IMG/VR virus record: IMGVR_UViG_3300047310_000431
Location: 1 to 64,000 of that record
Strand: one strand, 5' to 3'
DNA: 64,000 bases
Origin: a virus
Each line of letters opens with the position of its first letter. Position 1 is the stretch's first letter. A program made the translations under genes and the position numbers. Positions 38,661-46,549 of the stretch are shown here, piece by piece. A model generated the notes under the pieces. That model was not told the DNA's origin. It searched no databases and was given only the letters and a program-made list of their open reading frames with translations.

Positions 38661-40622
38661 ATGGTCAGACGAATCGAAGACCCGCGCCAGAACAGCCTCG
38701 GCCTGAACGAGCCGCTGCGCACGTTTACGCCGCCCGCCGGTTGGGCAGTTCAAGAGTCGTTCCCGGAACTGGAAGGGATCGTCGCCATCGATCTTGAGAC
38801 CAAGGACATCGGCATCACCAATGGCGTCGGTCCGTGCTGGCCGCATCGCGGCGAAGGCTTCATCTGCGGCGTCGCGATCTGCTGGCGGCGCAGCAAGTTC
38901 TATGTGCCGCTGATGCATGCCGCCGGGAACCTCGACCCTGACCGGCATCACCGCTTCTGGGTGTGGCTGAAAGAGCAGGCCGAGAAGCCTGACGTCACGT
39001 TCGTGATGGCCAACGCGGTGTACGACACTGGCTGGCTCAGGCGGTTGAGCATCGTGCCGCACAACCCGCCCATCGACGTGCAGGTCATGGCATTCCTGCT
39101 CGACGAGCACCGCATGAGCTACTCCCTGTCGTCGCTGTCGAAGCACTACCTGCACCGCGACAAGGGTACGCTGACGCTGTTCGACATGGCCAAGAGCCTG
39201 CACATCAAGCATCCGATGTCGAACATGGACAAGCTGCCTGCGTGGATCGTCGAGCCCTACGCGCTGGACGACGTCGACCTGACGTACTGTCTCTACTACG
39301 ACCTGATCCCCAAGATTGCCGCCGAGAAACTGGGCGAGCCGCTCAGGCTGGAGAGCGAATGCACCATGGTCTCGGTCGACATGCGCTGGGAAGGCGTGCG
39401 GGTCGATCAGCGACGACTCGAACTTCTTGGCGCGCAATTCGCCCTCAAGGTCGAGCGCGCTCTGGCACAGATCATCGATCTGACCGGTATCCGGGTCGAG
39501 CCGTTCGACAACGGCGAAGCGATGAAGGCACTGCGTGCGGAGAACAGCGCGGTGCAGTTTGGCATCACCGAGAAAGGCCGCGACAGCGTCGACCGCTTCG
39601 CCCTGCAGGCCATCGGCTCGCCGGTCGCCATGGCGATCCTCGAAGCGCGCAAGTACGAGAAGGCACGCGGCACATTCGTCGAGTCGTTGGGTCATTACAT
39701 CCGCAACGGACGCATCCATGCCGAGTTTCATTCAACGAGGAATAACTCCTCCAATAACGACGATATGTTTGGCGACGACTCGATGTATGGAGCAACGTCA
39801 GGCCGCTGGGCGTCGTCGCATCCCAACCTGCAGAACATCCCGGCCCGCGACGACGTGATAGGCCCGGCCGTGCGCTCATGCTTTATTCCGGAAGACGGCG
39901 AGCGCTGGCTCAAGTTGGACTACGCATCGCAGGAGCCGCGCCTCACCGTCCACTTCGCCAGCATGGCGACGATCAACGGCAACCGTCTCACGGGTGCCGC
40001 CGAGATGGTCGAGCGTTTCCAGAAAAACCCGATGACCGACCTGCACGGCGAATGTGCCGCCCTGATGGGCGTCTCTCGCGCGCAGGCCAAGACGATCAAC
40101 CTTGCACTGGCCTACGGCATGCAGGGCGGCGCGCTGTGCAAATCTCTCGGACTGCCCACCAAGACCATGACGATGTTCAACGGAAACGAAATCGAAGTCG
40201 CGGGCGATGAAGGCGAGATACTCCTGCGCAAGCACTTCAATGCAGTACCTTTCGTCAGGCAGTTGTTCGATCTGGCCAAGCACACGGCGAAGTCGCGGGG
40301 CTACGTCAAGACCATCACCGGCCAGAAGATTCGCTTTGAGCGGTATGCCGATGGCAAATTCGCTCGCGTTCATAAGGCGCTCAATGGCGTCATCCAAGGC
40401 TCTGCCGCGGGCCAGATGAAGATGGCGCTGGTCGCCCTGCGCCGGGAGAACATGCCGGTCAACCTGACGGTCCATGACGAGGCCGATTGCTCGGTCCCCA
40501 TGGGCGAGGCGGGAGAGATACTGATCGACCGCATGACGACCATCATGGAGGAGGTCATAAAAATCGCCGTGCCGATGGTCGCCGAGGCCAAAACCGGGCC
40601 ATCGTGGGGGGAGTGCAAATAA
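38661..40622 (+). CDS. DNA polymerase, family A with 3'-5' exonuclease
   Basis: A 653-aa phage DNA polymerase. Exonuclease motifs: DLET (D44, E46), NAVYDTGWL (D122) and YALDDVD (Y200, D204). Polymerase motif A LDYASQEPR (D420), motif B RAQAKTINLALAYG (R473, K477, Y485), motif C VHDEAD (H605, D606, E607). All catalytic residues are present, so it should proofread and synthesise. Motif A has DYASQEPR where Pol I has DYSQIELR, as in T7-like enzymes. The ATG is chosen three bases after the upstream stop, over an upstream TTG. It is encoded on the opposite strand from the primase and VapE helicase. Confidence 0.93.
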   Translation: MVRRIEDPRQNSLGLNEPLRTFTPPAGWAVQESFPELEGIVAIDLETKDIGITNGVGPCWPHRGEGFICGVAICWRRSKFYVPLMHAAGNLDPDRHHRFWVWLKEQAEKPDVTFVMANAVYDTGWLRRLSIVPHNPPIDVQVMAFLLDEHRMSYSLSSLSKHYLHRDKGTLTLFDMAKSLHIKHPMSNMDKLPAWIVEPYALDDVDLTYCLYYDLIPKIAAEKLGEPLRLESECTMVSVDMRWEGVRVDQRRLELLGAQFALKVERALAQIIDLTGIRVEPFDNGEAMKALRAENSAVQFGITEKGRDSVDRFALQAIGSPVAMAILEARKYEKARGTFVESLGHYIRNGRIHAEFHSTRNNSSNNDDMFGDDSMYGATSGRWASSHPNLQNIPARDDVIGPAVRSCFIPEDGERWLKLDYASQEPRLTVHFASMATINGNRLTGAAEMVERFQKNPMTDLHGECAALMGVSRAQAKTINLALAYGMQGGALCKSLGLPTKTMTMFNGNEIEVAGDEGEILLRKHFNAVPFVRQLFDLAKHTAKSRGYVKTITGQKIRFERYADGKFARVHKALNGVIQGSAAGQMKMALVALRRENMPVNLTVHDEADCSVPMGEAGEILIDRMTTIMEEVIKIAVPMVAEAKTGPSWGECK

Positions 40623-40660
40623 TTATAAATGATAAATAATCATTAATAATCATCCTAAAT
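40623..40660. other. AT-only-like tract before promoter module 4
   Basis: About 38 bases composed almost wholly of A and T with a repeated AATAATCAT core (TTAATAATCAT and ATAATCATTAA) directly after the polymerase stop. It could be an UP element for promoter module 4 or a DNA-unwinding part of an origin. Confidence 0.45.
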
Positions 40661-40738
40661 AATCGACAGGATTGTTGACATACCCAACTGGACGTGAGAT
40701 ATAACGCTTCTCGGGCCACACGCCCACAACCCAAGGAG
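40661..40738 (+). promoter_or_regulatory. Rightward promoter-leader module 4
   Basis: AATCGACAGGA (40661-40671), TTGACA (40675-40680, a perfect -35), 17-base spacer, GATATA (40698-40703) in GATATAAC, weaker GGGC/GCCC hairpin (40713-40725), then AAGGAG (40733-40738) and ATG at 40749. It should be the strongest of the four, preceded by the AT tract. Confidence 0.82.
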
Positions 40739-40748
40739 ATTTCAAGTC

Positions 40749-41513
40749 ATGTCGATCTTCCCCACCCGCTACAGCAACTACGCCCCCCGCACTGGCTACC
40801 GCAGCAACTCGGCCCGCCGCGACTACGCAGCGGCCCCCACCCGGCAGGCCCCCGTGACCGTCAACTTCAATGCCCCCAAGTGGGTCGCCTACAAGGCCGT
40901 CCAGCCGGTTCGCGCCGCGTGGGTCGAGGCGAAGGCCGCGACCTTCGAGTTCGCCGCCTCCATGTACGCCTCGGTCATCCGTTTCGGCGATCTCAGCCAG
41001 AAGCAGGGCGAGACGGTCGACCGCTTGGCCGCCCGTGACGCCGAGTGGGCCTCGCAGCGGGCCATATCTGCCCCGCAGGGCCCGGCGGCGACCTACCCCA
41101 ACATCCGGGCCGCCTTCGACACGGTCGTGCTGGGCGGGGCCCACAGGGCCGCCATCACCATCGGCGACATCACCCTCTCGCTGGCCCCGGCGACCGGCGT
41201 CAATGCCGGTGCCCTCTACGTCAAGGTCGGTGCCCAGTACTGCGGCAAGATCGTCGGCACGCCGACCGGTCCGGTGTTCCGCGCCGTGCGCGAGTGCCCG
41301 GCCGACGTGGCTGCCAAGCTGGCGGTCATCGAGGCCGACCCGCAGGCCGCGATCCAGCAGCACGCCGCGGGCATCGCCGCCCGGCTGGCCGCCGCTGAAG
41401 CGCGCGGCGAGCAGCTTGACCTGCCGTGCGGCTGCTGCGGCATCCTGCTGACCGACCCGGTCAGCCGGGCCCGCGGCATCGGCCCGATCTGCGCCTCCAA
41501 GTGGGGCTTCTAA
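40749..41513 (+). CDS. DUF6011-like zinc-site protein (254 aa)
   Basis: Begins MSIFPTRYSNYAPRTGYRSN. The N-terminus is Arg/Tyr-rich; the middle is helical, with a strand-rich part VVLGGAHRAAITIGDITLSL. The end LPCGCCGILLTDPVSRARGIGP is the zinc motif of DUF6011-like phage proteins (CxxC, L-x-D-P-x-S, GIGPxC), with the last Cys in CASKWGF. Related ends occur in proteins of DNA-processing phage operons. It is the first gene of the module-4 operon with the SF2 helicase. Function unknown. Confidence 0.65.
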   Translation: MSIFPTRYSNYAPRTGYRSNSARRDYAAAPTRQAPVTVNFNAPKWVAYKAVQPVRAAWVEAKAATFEFAASMYASVIRFGDLSQKQGETVDRLAARDAEWASQRAISAPQGPAATYPNIRAAFDTVVLGGAHRAAITIGDITLSLAPATGVNAGALYVKVGAQYCGKIVGTPTGPVFRAVRECPADVAAKLAVIEADPQAAIQQHAAGIAARLAAAEARGEQLDLPCGCCGILLTDPVSRARGIGPICASKWGF

Positions 41514-41755
41514 TGGCCGACACCGTCACCCTCGCGGACCTCAATCGCAACGAGGTCCGCATCCTGCGGCAGGCGCTGAAGCGCCTGCAGTACGAGACCC
41601 AGCGCAGCCTCAAGGCCAACATCAGCAACGGCTGGACCCCCCAGCCGGGCAAGGTCGACATGAACCCGCTGATCCTGCAGACGATCAATAAACTGATTGA
41701 CCGGCTGCCGTATCCCAACTATCCTGTCGATCTTAACCAAGGGGAACAACTTTGA
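41513..41755 (+). CDS. Small hypothetical protein (80 aa)
   Basis: MADTVTLADLNRNEVRILRQALKRL, then ETQRSLKANISNGWTPQPGKV. Helical and basic. Its 3' end contains TCCTGTCGAT (41722-41731), the operator-like box, inside the coding sequence shortly before the helicase start. It overlaps the upstream TAA by one base and the helicase start by four bases. Function unknown. Confidence 0.58.
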   Translation: MADTVTLADLNRNEVRILRQALKRLQYETQRSLKANISNGWTPQPGKVDMNPLILQTINKLIDRLPYPNYPVDLNQGEQL

Positions 41756-43473
41756 TCATCACCATCAACCAAGCGAGCATTCGGATCGACGACTCGACCA
41801 ACCTCGACGTCATCGAGATAAACGGCAACGCACCGGAGCCCGCCACGAACGGCGTGCTGCGCGCCAGTCACGCCAACCTCGCGTGGCTGCTCGACAACTA
41901 CCCCAGCGCCACCTTTCGAGACCCCGGCAACCGCCTGCTGGAGGTTCGCGCCGCGCGCATCATCGCCGCGCAGAACCGGCCGACTGCCGGGGAGTATGAG
42001 CGCAACTGGCCCTTCAAGGTCGCGCCGCTGCCCTTCCAGATCGACATCTTCGCCGCCGCCCGGCTGATGCCGGTCTTCGCGCTGGCTCCCGTGGCGATGG
42101 GCACCGGCAAGACCAAGATGACCCTCGACATCGCCGCCGACAAGTTCATGCGCGGCGAGATTGACGGCGTCCTTGTGATCGCCCCCAACGGTGTCCAGAA
42201 GCAGTGGGTCAACCGGGCGATCCCGGAGCACATGACGCATGCTGTCAGAGCCTACGCCGCGGTGTGGAAGCCCACCCTGAAGGAGCCGCTGCCCAAGGCT
42301 GTGGCCGAGGCGCACCCCGGTGTGCTGCGCATCGCCGCCATGAACGTCGAGGCCTTCTCGGCCGAATCCGGCAAGGCCTTCATCGCTGCCCGCGCGTTCC
42401 TCGCATCGGGCCGGATGATGCTGGTGATGGACGAGTCGTCGCGCATCAAGTCGCCCAAGGCGGTTCGCACCAAGATCATCGACCGGCTGCGCCAGTACAG
42501 CGTGGTCCGCTGCACCCTGTCCGGCACACCCATCACCAGAGGGCTTGAGGACCTCTTCACGCAGTATCAGTTCCTCGACCCGTCGATCATCGGCATCTCG
42601 TCGTACTGGGCCTTCCGGGGCCGCTATTGCGTTCTGTCGCCCATTCCCGGCGCGCGGCAGGGTGCGATGAAGATCACCGGCTACCGCAACGTCGAGGAGT
42701 TCGTCCGCCTGATCGCCCCGGTGACCTTCGTGGTGCCCAAGACGGTGCTGGGGCTGCCGCCCAAGACCTACGAACAGCGCGAGGTCGAAATGACGGCGGA
42801 CCAGAAGCGCCTCTACAAGGCCCTTAACGACGAACTGGTGGCGGACCTGCGGGCGCGCCGCATCGCCACCCCGGCCAATGCCGCGGTCAGGCTCCTGCGC
42901 ATGCAGCAGCTTCTCAGCGGCCACATCGTCGAAGTCGAAGAGACCGTGAACGGTGCCGGTGAAGAAGTCCGCATCCTGACCAGCCAGCCCATCGAATCGC
43001 GCCGCCTCGAAGTGCTCTACGACGTGCTCGCCGAGCATGACGGCCCGGCCGTGATCTGGGCGCGCTTCACCAACGACATCGATGACATCTCCAGCTTCCT
43101 GAGAGAGCAGGGACATCGAGTCGTCACCTATTTCGGTGAGACATCAGCGGCGGCCCGCGAAGAGGCTGTGCGGTCTTTTAAGAACGGCGAGGTCGACTAC
43201 TTCGTGGCCAACCCGGACGCCGCGGGCACCGGCCTCGACGGCCTGCAGGTCGCCCAGCTTGCGGTCTACTACTCGAACAGCTTCCGGGCGGAATCCCGTT
43301 GGCAGAGCGAGGACCGCATCCACCGCCTCGGCATGGCCGGGAGCGCCCACTTCATCGATCTGGTGGTTCCCAACAGCACCGACACGCTGGTACTGCGGAA
43401 CCTCACGGAGAAGGGCAACATCGCCCGCGCCGTGTTTGAGAATCCCGCCCTCTTGGAAGGGGGCGGCGAATAG
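41752..43473 (+). CDS. SF2/SNF2-like DNA helicase
   Basis: A 573-aa protein from a TTG start with GGGGAA upstream. Motif I MGTGKT (116-121), motif II DESS (227-230), motif III SGTP (257-260), motif V ANPDAAGTGLDG (486-497) and motif VI WQSEDRIHRLG (517-527) are complete. The DESS box, the spacing and QSEDRxHRxG fit the phage SNF2-type ATPases that remodel or unwind DNA during replication or recombination. The leading ~95 residues are a separate N-terminal domain. In many phages such a helicase is next to a small VRR-NUC nuclease; here a nuclease lies 1.3 kb away. Confidence 0.88.
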   Translation: MIITINQASIRIDDSTNLDVIEINGNAPEPATNGVLRASHANLAWLLDNYPSATFRDPGNRLLEVRAARIIAAQNRPTAGEYERNWPFKVAPLPFQIDIFAAARLMPVFALAPVAMGTGKTKMTLDIAADKFMRGEIDGVLVIAPNGVQKQWVNRAIPEHMTHAVRAYAAVWKPTLKEPLPKAVAEAHPGVLRIAAMNVEAFSAESGKAFIAARAFLASGRMMLVMDESSRIKSPKAVRTKIIDRLRQYSVVRCTLSGTPITRGLEDLFTQYQFLDPSIIGISSYWAFRGRYCVLSPIPGARQGAMKITGYRNVEEFVRLIAPVTFVVPKTVLGLPPKTYEQREVEMTADQKRLYKALNDELVADLRARRIATPANAAVRLLRMQQLLSGHIVEVEETVNGAGEEVRILTSQPIESRRLEVLYDVLAEHDGPAVIWARFTNDIDDISSFLREQGHRVVTYFGETSAAAREEAVRSFKNGEVDYFVANPDAAGTGLDGLQVAQLAVYYSNSFRAESRWQSEDRIHRLGMAGSAHFIDLVVPNSTDTLVLRNLTEKGNIARAVFENPALLEGGGE

Positions 43474-43483
43474 GAGACTGCAA

Positions 43484-43831
43484 ATGTTCAAGATAGAATT
43501 TTATGTCGACGACAAGAATCTTGGTGAGACGTTCAAACGACTCAGCGGTCTGGCGCGGGAAATCACCCATTCGTATGTTCCGAATGCGGTCGTTGACTCC
43601 GGCGGACGACTCAAAACGACCACGGAAAACTCTCTGAAGTTGATCGAGAACGAAATCCGCAAACTCGGCGGTACGATCAATGCCGGTAAGATGCAGGAGG
43701 CTATTGGAACCCTTGGGTTCTCGCCCGCCTCCTACAGCTACTTCATGCAACAGATGACCAAGCGGAAGATTCTCCGAAGGGTGCCCGGCGGAAAAGTGAA
43801 CAATAAGAACACCTACGAGTGGGTGAAGTAA
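43484..43831 (+). CDS. Hypothetical protein (115 aa)
   Basis: Begins MFKIEFYVDDKNLGETFKRLSGLA with GGAG upstream. Strand, helix, strand at the start, then NSLKLIENEIRKLGGTINAGKMQEAI and a C-terminal part (FSPASYSYFMQQMTKRKILRRV) that looks like a winged-helix DNA- or RNA-binding unit. No family named. First of five tiny genes after the helicase. Confidence 0.55.
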   Translation: MFKIEFYVDDKNLGETFKRLSGLAREITHSYVPNAVVDSGGRLKTTTENSLKLIENEIRKLGGTINAGKMQEAIGTLGFSPASYSYFMQQMTKRKILRRVPGGKVNNKNTYEWVK

Positions 43832-44091
43832 TGACCCTCCGTCTTTACAAGAGCTACATGTTCCGCACCAAGGACCCGGTGATCGACGAGCTAAGGACCA
43901 TCGTTCAGAACGAGACCGGCGATCAACGACTCCGATCCAAGACCCTCAAGGTCATCGAGTCCGACGGCGGTCCGACAGTCGGCTGCATGCAGGGCTGGTT
44001 CAGGGGCAAGACCAAGCGGCCCCAGAGCGCGTCCCTCGAAGCGGCGGGCCGCGCTATCGGCTACAAACGAGTATGGGTGAAGGAACGATGA
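43831..44091 (+). CDS. Possible small DNA-binding protein (86 aa)
   Basis: MTLRLYKSYMFRTKDPVIDELRTIV, then RLRSKTLKVIESDGGPTVGCMQGWF and ASLEAAGRAIGYKRVWV. The second half has the helix-turn-helix rhythm of small phage regulators (KVIESDGGPTVGCMQGWFRGK with SLEAAGRAIGY). The ATG shares a base with the preceding stop. Regulator function is inferred only. Confidence 0.5.
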   Translation: MTLRLYKSYMFRTKDPVIDELRTIVQNETGDQRLRSKTLKVIESDGGPTVGCMQGWFRGKTKRPQSASLEAAGRAIGYKRVWVKER

Positions 44092-44447
44092 CCGACATCG
44101 CGGAACGAATACTCGCTCTGGCCCCCGCTCTCTCCGCATTGGTGGCTGAACTGCGGGCGCTGGAGGAGAAAGCGACGACGGGGACAGGTCTCGACGCCAC
44201 CCTGATTGTCACCATGCGCAACGCGCTTATCACGTTGTTGGACGCCCTAGAACAGGTGAAGGCAATGACCACCGCCAAGGAGAAATCCTGTCCTTACGCC
44301 AAGAGCGACATGACACCGTGTTACTATCGCGACGGCAAGATTACAGAAGTCGTGATACACGGTCGCAAGTCCTGCGTAGGCTGCGAGCATTCATTTGAAT
44401 GGCTGGATGGATTTGCGCTCGTGCAATCCCTCCTGATGAAGCCATGA
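44088..44447 (+). CDS. Hypothetical protein with CxxC motif (119 aa)
   Basis: Begins MTDIAERILALAPALSALVAEL. The first 60 residues are helical. The second half has CPYAKSDMTPCYY and KSCVGCEHSFEWL, two cysteine pairs that could hold zinc. ATGA overlaps with both neighbours, and AAGGAA stands before the ATG. Function unknown. Confidence 0.55.
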   Translation: MTDIAERILALAPALSALVAELRALEEKATTGTGLDATLIVTMRNALITLLDALEQVKAMTTAKEKSCPYAKSDMTPCYYRDGKITEVVIHGRKSCVGCEHSFEWLDGFALVQSLLMKP

Positions 44448-44599
44448 CCGACATGAGCGATGACCTGACCCAACGGGTTGCCGATCTTGAGAAAGTTGCG
44501 GCACGGTTGATAGAGCAGATGGACAGGATGGATAAAATGCTCACCCACATCCTTGCGATACTCAAGGCGATGCGCGTCTACGGAAGTGAGGGAGTGTGA
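44444..44599 (+). CDS. Small coiled-coil protein (51 aa)
   Basis: MTDMSDDLTQRVADLEKVAARLI, then EQMDRMDKMLTHILAILKAM. Nearly the whole protein is one amphipathic helix with regular heptads, so it should form a coiled coil. Overlaps both neighbours (ATGA, TGATG). Function unknown. Confidence 0.55.
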   Translation: MTDMSDDLTQRVADLEKVAARLIEQMDRMDKMLTHILAILKAMRVYGSEGV

Positions 44600-44778
44600 T
44601 GCCCGACATTGTGGAGCGGCTGCGCTTCAAAACAGGACAACATGTATCAATCGTAGATACGATGTCTGAAGCCGCCGACGAAATCGAGCGGCTGCGTAAA
44701 CTGCTAGCAGCTACGGAGCGCGACTTAGGGAGAGCACTGTTCGCACTCGAACATCACATGAAGGAACGCGGTGATTAA
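44599..44778 (+). CDS. Small phage protein of the DIVERLR type (59 aa)
   Basis: MPDIVERLRFKTGQHVSIVDTM, then EAADEIERLRKLLAATERDLGRAL. The opening DIVERLR and the AADEIERLR helix are a familiar pair in small phage proteins near replication genes. It is the last plus-strand gene here and converges by four bases with the leftward nuclease gene. Confidence 0.6.
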   Translation: MPDIVERLRFKTGQHVSIVDTMSEAADEIERLRKLLAATERDLGRALFALEHHMKERGD

Positions 44779-45098
44779 AGCCGGTAGAACGGCGGCGGCG
44801 TACAGGGGTCTCCAATCGGGAGACCCCTGAACCATTTCATCTTGCCGCCGTGGTTGAACAGGCACCAGCACGGTCCGCCCTGCCGCAGGGCTTCGATGAT
44901 CATGTCGTACTGGCCGCTCTCAAGGCGGTTGACGCCCGGCTTGCCGATTTTCAGTTCGATGATGTGTGTCTCGGATTTGTAGAAGCCGAACACGTCGAGC
45001 ATGCCGCGCGGCGTGTCGGCTTCTACGCGCCACCATCTGCCGATCAAACGAGTCGACAGATGGTTCTCCCAAAGCAGCTTTTCGGTCTTGAACCTCAC
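44775..45098 (-). CDS. PD-(D/E)XK-like nuclease (VRR-NUC type candidate)
   Basis: A 107-aa protein from a GTG start (MRFKTEKLLWENHLSTRL). The fold pattern TPRGMLDVFGFYKSETHIIELKIGKP gives the nuclease triad (D in LDVF, E and K in ELK), followed by SGQYDMIIEALRQGG and CWCLFNHGGKMKWF. Such small enzymes resolve or trim DNA and often work with an SF2 helicase, which lies 1.3 kb away on the other strand. The GTG overlaps the stop of the upstream 56-aa gene (GTGA). The length fits a minimal nuclease domain. Confidence 0.68.
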   Translation of the reverse strand: MRFKTEKLLWENHLSTRLIGRWWRVEADTPRGMLDVFGFYKSETHIIELKIGKPGVNRLESGQYDMIIEALRQGGPCWCLFNHGGKMKWFRGLPIGDPCTPPPFYRL

Positions 45099-45265
45099 GC
45101 ATCCCACTTCAGATCGCTGCACGGCCAGTAAGGCGTGACTACACGCGCCATGCGGTCGGCAAGGTACTTGATCAGCGGTGGTCGTTCGTCGATCTTTATG
45201 ATCGAACCCTGCAAGGTGCGTGGGTTGACGTAACCGACCGCTATGCGTTCGCTCGCCTTGATCAT
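45095..45265 (-). CDS. Small hypothetical protein (56 aa)
   Basis: MIKASERIAVGYVNPRTLQGSI, then PPLIKYLADRMARVVTPYW. It is too short for easy detection, but it overlaps both neighbours by four bases in the ATGA/GTGA style of this genome, which makes it convincing. Charged helices and no cysteine pattern. Function unknown. Confidence 0.58.
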   Translation of the reverse strand: MIKASERIAVGYVNPRTLQGSIIKIDERPPLIKYLADRMARVVTPYWPCSDLKWDA

Positions 45266-46023
45266 GGCCGGATGAGTCGTTCCTTGACCGCGCCAAAATC
45301 CAACTCTTGCGGCAAAAGTCCTTCGCTTTTGGCAAGACTCAGCAGCAGGTCGAAACAGACCAGACCGGCGCAGAACAGGCCATCGGGCCGTCGCACCCGC
45401 TTGATGCGACGCCCGCCATCGACCGCTTCGAGGTTACCGGTACGCATGCGCTCGATGATGTGGAACCCGACGTCAATCGCCTTGCTGCTCGACAGGCCGT
45501 CGATCAGTGCCTTGGCGGCCGGACGACTCTCGACGGTGACCATGTAGCCGCGCCTGCTCATGTTCTTGGCGATCTGGCTGATCTTGCTGTCGCTCAGGAT
45601 CATGTGGTGAAAACACTTCACCGCCTTGCTGACCTCGGAGAGTTGGCTCGACATCAGCTTGACCGGCTCCTCGTAGCCGCGCCAGCGCTGCAGCGCCATC
45701 GACGGTCCGATGAGGAACGAACCCTCACGCTGGACGCCGACACCGAGGTGGGCGCGGCGATCCTTGAAGTGCGAGTTAAGCAGAAGAAAACTTATGCCGT
45801 CCTGACGACTCGCGGCCACCAGATGCCGCCCGTCCTTGGCCTTGGCGTGCAGGCTGTCCTCATGGCGACGACCCTGAATCGCCACGACCGGGACCATGTT
45901 GTAGATCGACCGGACATGGCGCAGGAACGCTGCCGTGTCGAGGACGCTCTGATCCTTCTTGTTCTTGCGCGGCGCGGCAGCCGGTGCCGTTTTGGTCAGC
46001 TTGGGCAGGGTAAGCTCGGTCAT
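45262..46023 (-). CDS. Hypothetical protein, weakly DUF932-like (253 aa)
   Basis: Begins MTELTLPKLTKTAPAAAPRK. A Lys/Pro-rich start is followed by FLRHVRSIYNMVPVVAI, SFLLLNSHFKDRRAHLGVGVQREG, ALQRWRGYEEPV, then helices. The LLNSHFK and GVGVxREG turns recall DUF932-type phage/plasmid proteins, which contain LNSHDG, but the match is loose. It starts a leftward three-gene operon (this gene, a 56-aa protein, a small nuclease), all ATGA-coupled. Its promoter overlaps one for the rightward cyclotransferase. Confidence 0.5.
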   Translation of the reverse strand: MTELTLPKLTKTAPAAAPRKNKKDQSVLDTAAFLRHVRSIYNMVPVVAIQGRRHEDSLHAKAKDGRHLVAASRQDGISFLLLNSHFKDRRAHLGVGVQREGSFLIGPSMALQRWRGYEEPVKLMSSQLSEVSKAVKCFHHMILSDSKISQIAKNMSRRGYMVTVESRPAAKALIDGLSSSKAIDVGFHIIERMRTGNLEAVDGGRRIKRVRRPDGLFCAGLVCFDLLLSLAKSEGLLPQELDFGAVKERLIRP

Positions 46024-46034
46024 GCACAGCCTTT

Positions 46035-46078
46035 ATCTTACGGGTTAATCTTGTTTTATCGCAAGGATAGTGTATCAT
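46035..46078. promoter_or_regulatory. Divergent promoters between nuclease operon and cyclotransferase 2
   Basis: Leftward: TTGCGA (46064-46059), 18-base spacer, TAAGAT (46040-46035), shortly before the ATG at 46023. Rightward: TTGTTT (46051-46056), 16-base spacer, TATCAT (46073-46078), seven bases before the ATG at 46085, which would make a leaderless mRNA. Both are partial matches to sigma-70 consensus. Confidence 0.5.
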
Positions 46079-46084
46079 CGGGAC

Positions 46085-46549
46085 ATGACAAAAACCACAT
46101 CCTATCTCGTCTTCGTCTACGGTACTCTCAAATCGGCTTACGGAAACAACCGGGTCATGACCGAGGGTGGTACCGCCAAGCTGCTGGGCAAGGCAACTAC
46201 CTTGTCGAAATTTTATATGGCAGGCGAGGGGATTCCTCGCGTCGCCAAGCAGGTCCTCGGTGACTTCCCGGCCAGTCTTGACCGCAACGACTACAGCGGT
46301 CAGATCAGGGGAGAACTCTGGCAGATCGATTCCGAGTCGCTGAAAAACTGCGACCGGCTGGAGGGCCACCCGACGTTCTACAAGCGCGAGCAAATTCCGG
46401 TCACCCTCGACAAAGATCGCTCGCGCCACACCGCGTGGCTGTACTTCATCGTCGAACCGTTCCGGGGGCATCTCTGCTTCGCGAAGAACAAGAGCGGCGT
46501 TCTGGAATGGCCGTCGGAACGCCAGTATAGAATGTCCCGCCATGCATAA
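46085..46549 (+). CDS. Gamma-glutamylcyclotransferase-like protein 2 (154 aa)
   Basis: A single-domain AIG2/GGCT protein: VYGTLKSAYGNN (11-22) is the substrate-binding loop, and CDRLEGHPTFYKRE (89-102) holds the catalytic Glu93 and its typical following aromatic-basic run. FVEPFRG-like C-terminus. The length matches the minimal family. A GTG fifteen bases upstream is a weaker alternative start. It is separate in place and sequence from the longer cyclotransferase at 37.7 kb, so this phage carries two such enzymes with one amidoligase. It is coupled to a tiny membrane protein gene by an overlap. Confidence 0.85.
   Translation: MTKTTSYLVFVYGTLKSAYGNNRVMTEGGTAKLLGKATTLSKFYMAGEGIPRVAKQVLGDFPASLDRNDYSGQIRGELWQIDSESLKNCDRLEGHPTFYKREQIPVTLDKDRSRHTAWLYFIVEPFRGHLCFAKNKSGVLEWPSERQYRMSRHA

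Noticed and set aside
41719-43116. Minus-strand frame of 465 aa opposite the SF2 helicase
   Set aside because: All helicase motifs are on the plus strand; the antisense frame is a shadow.
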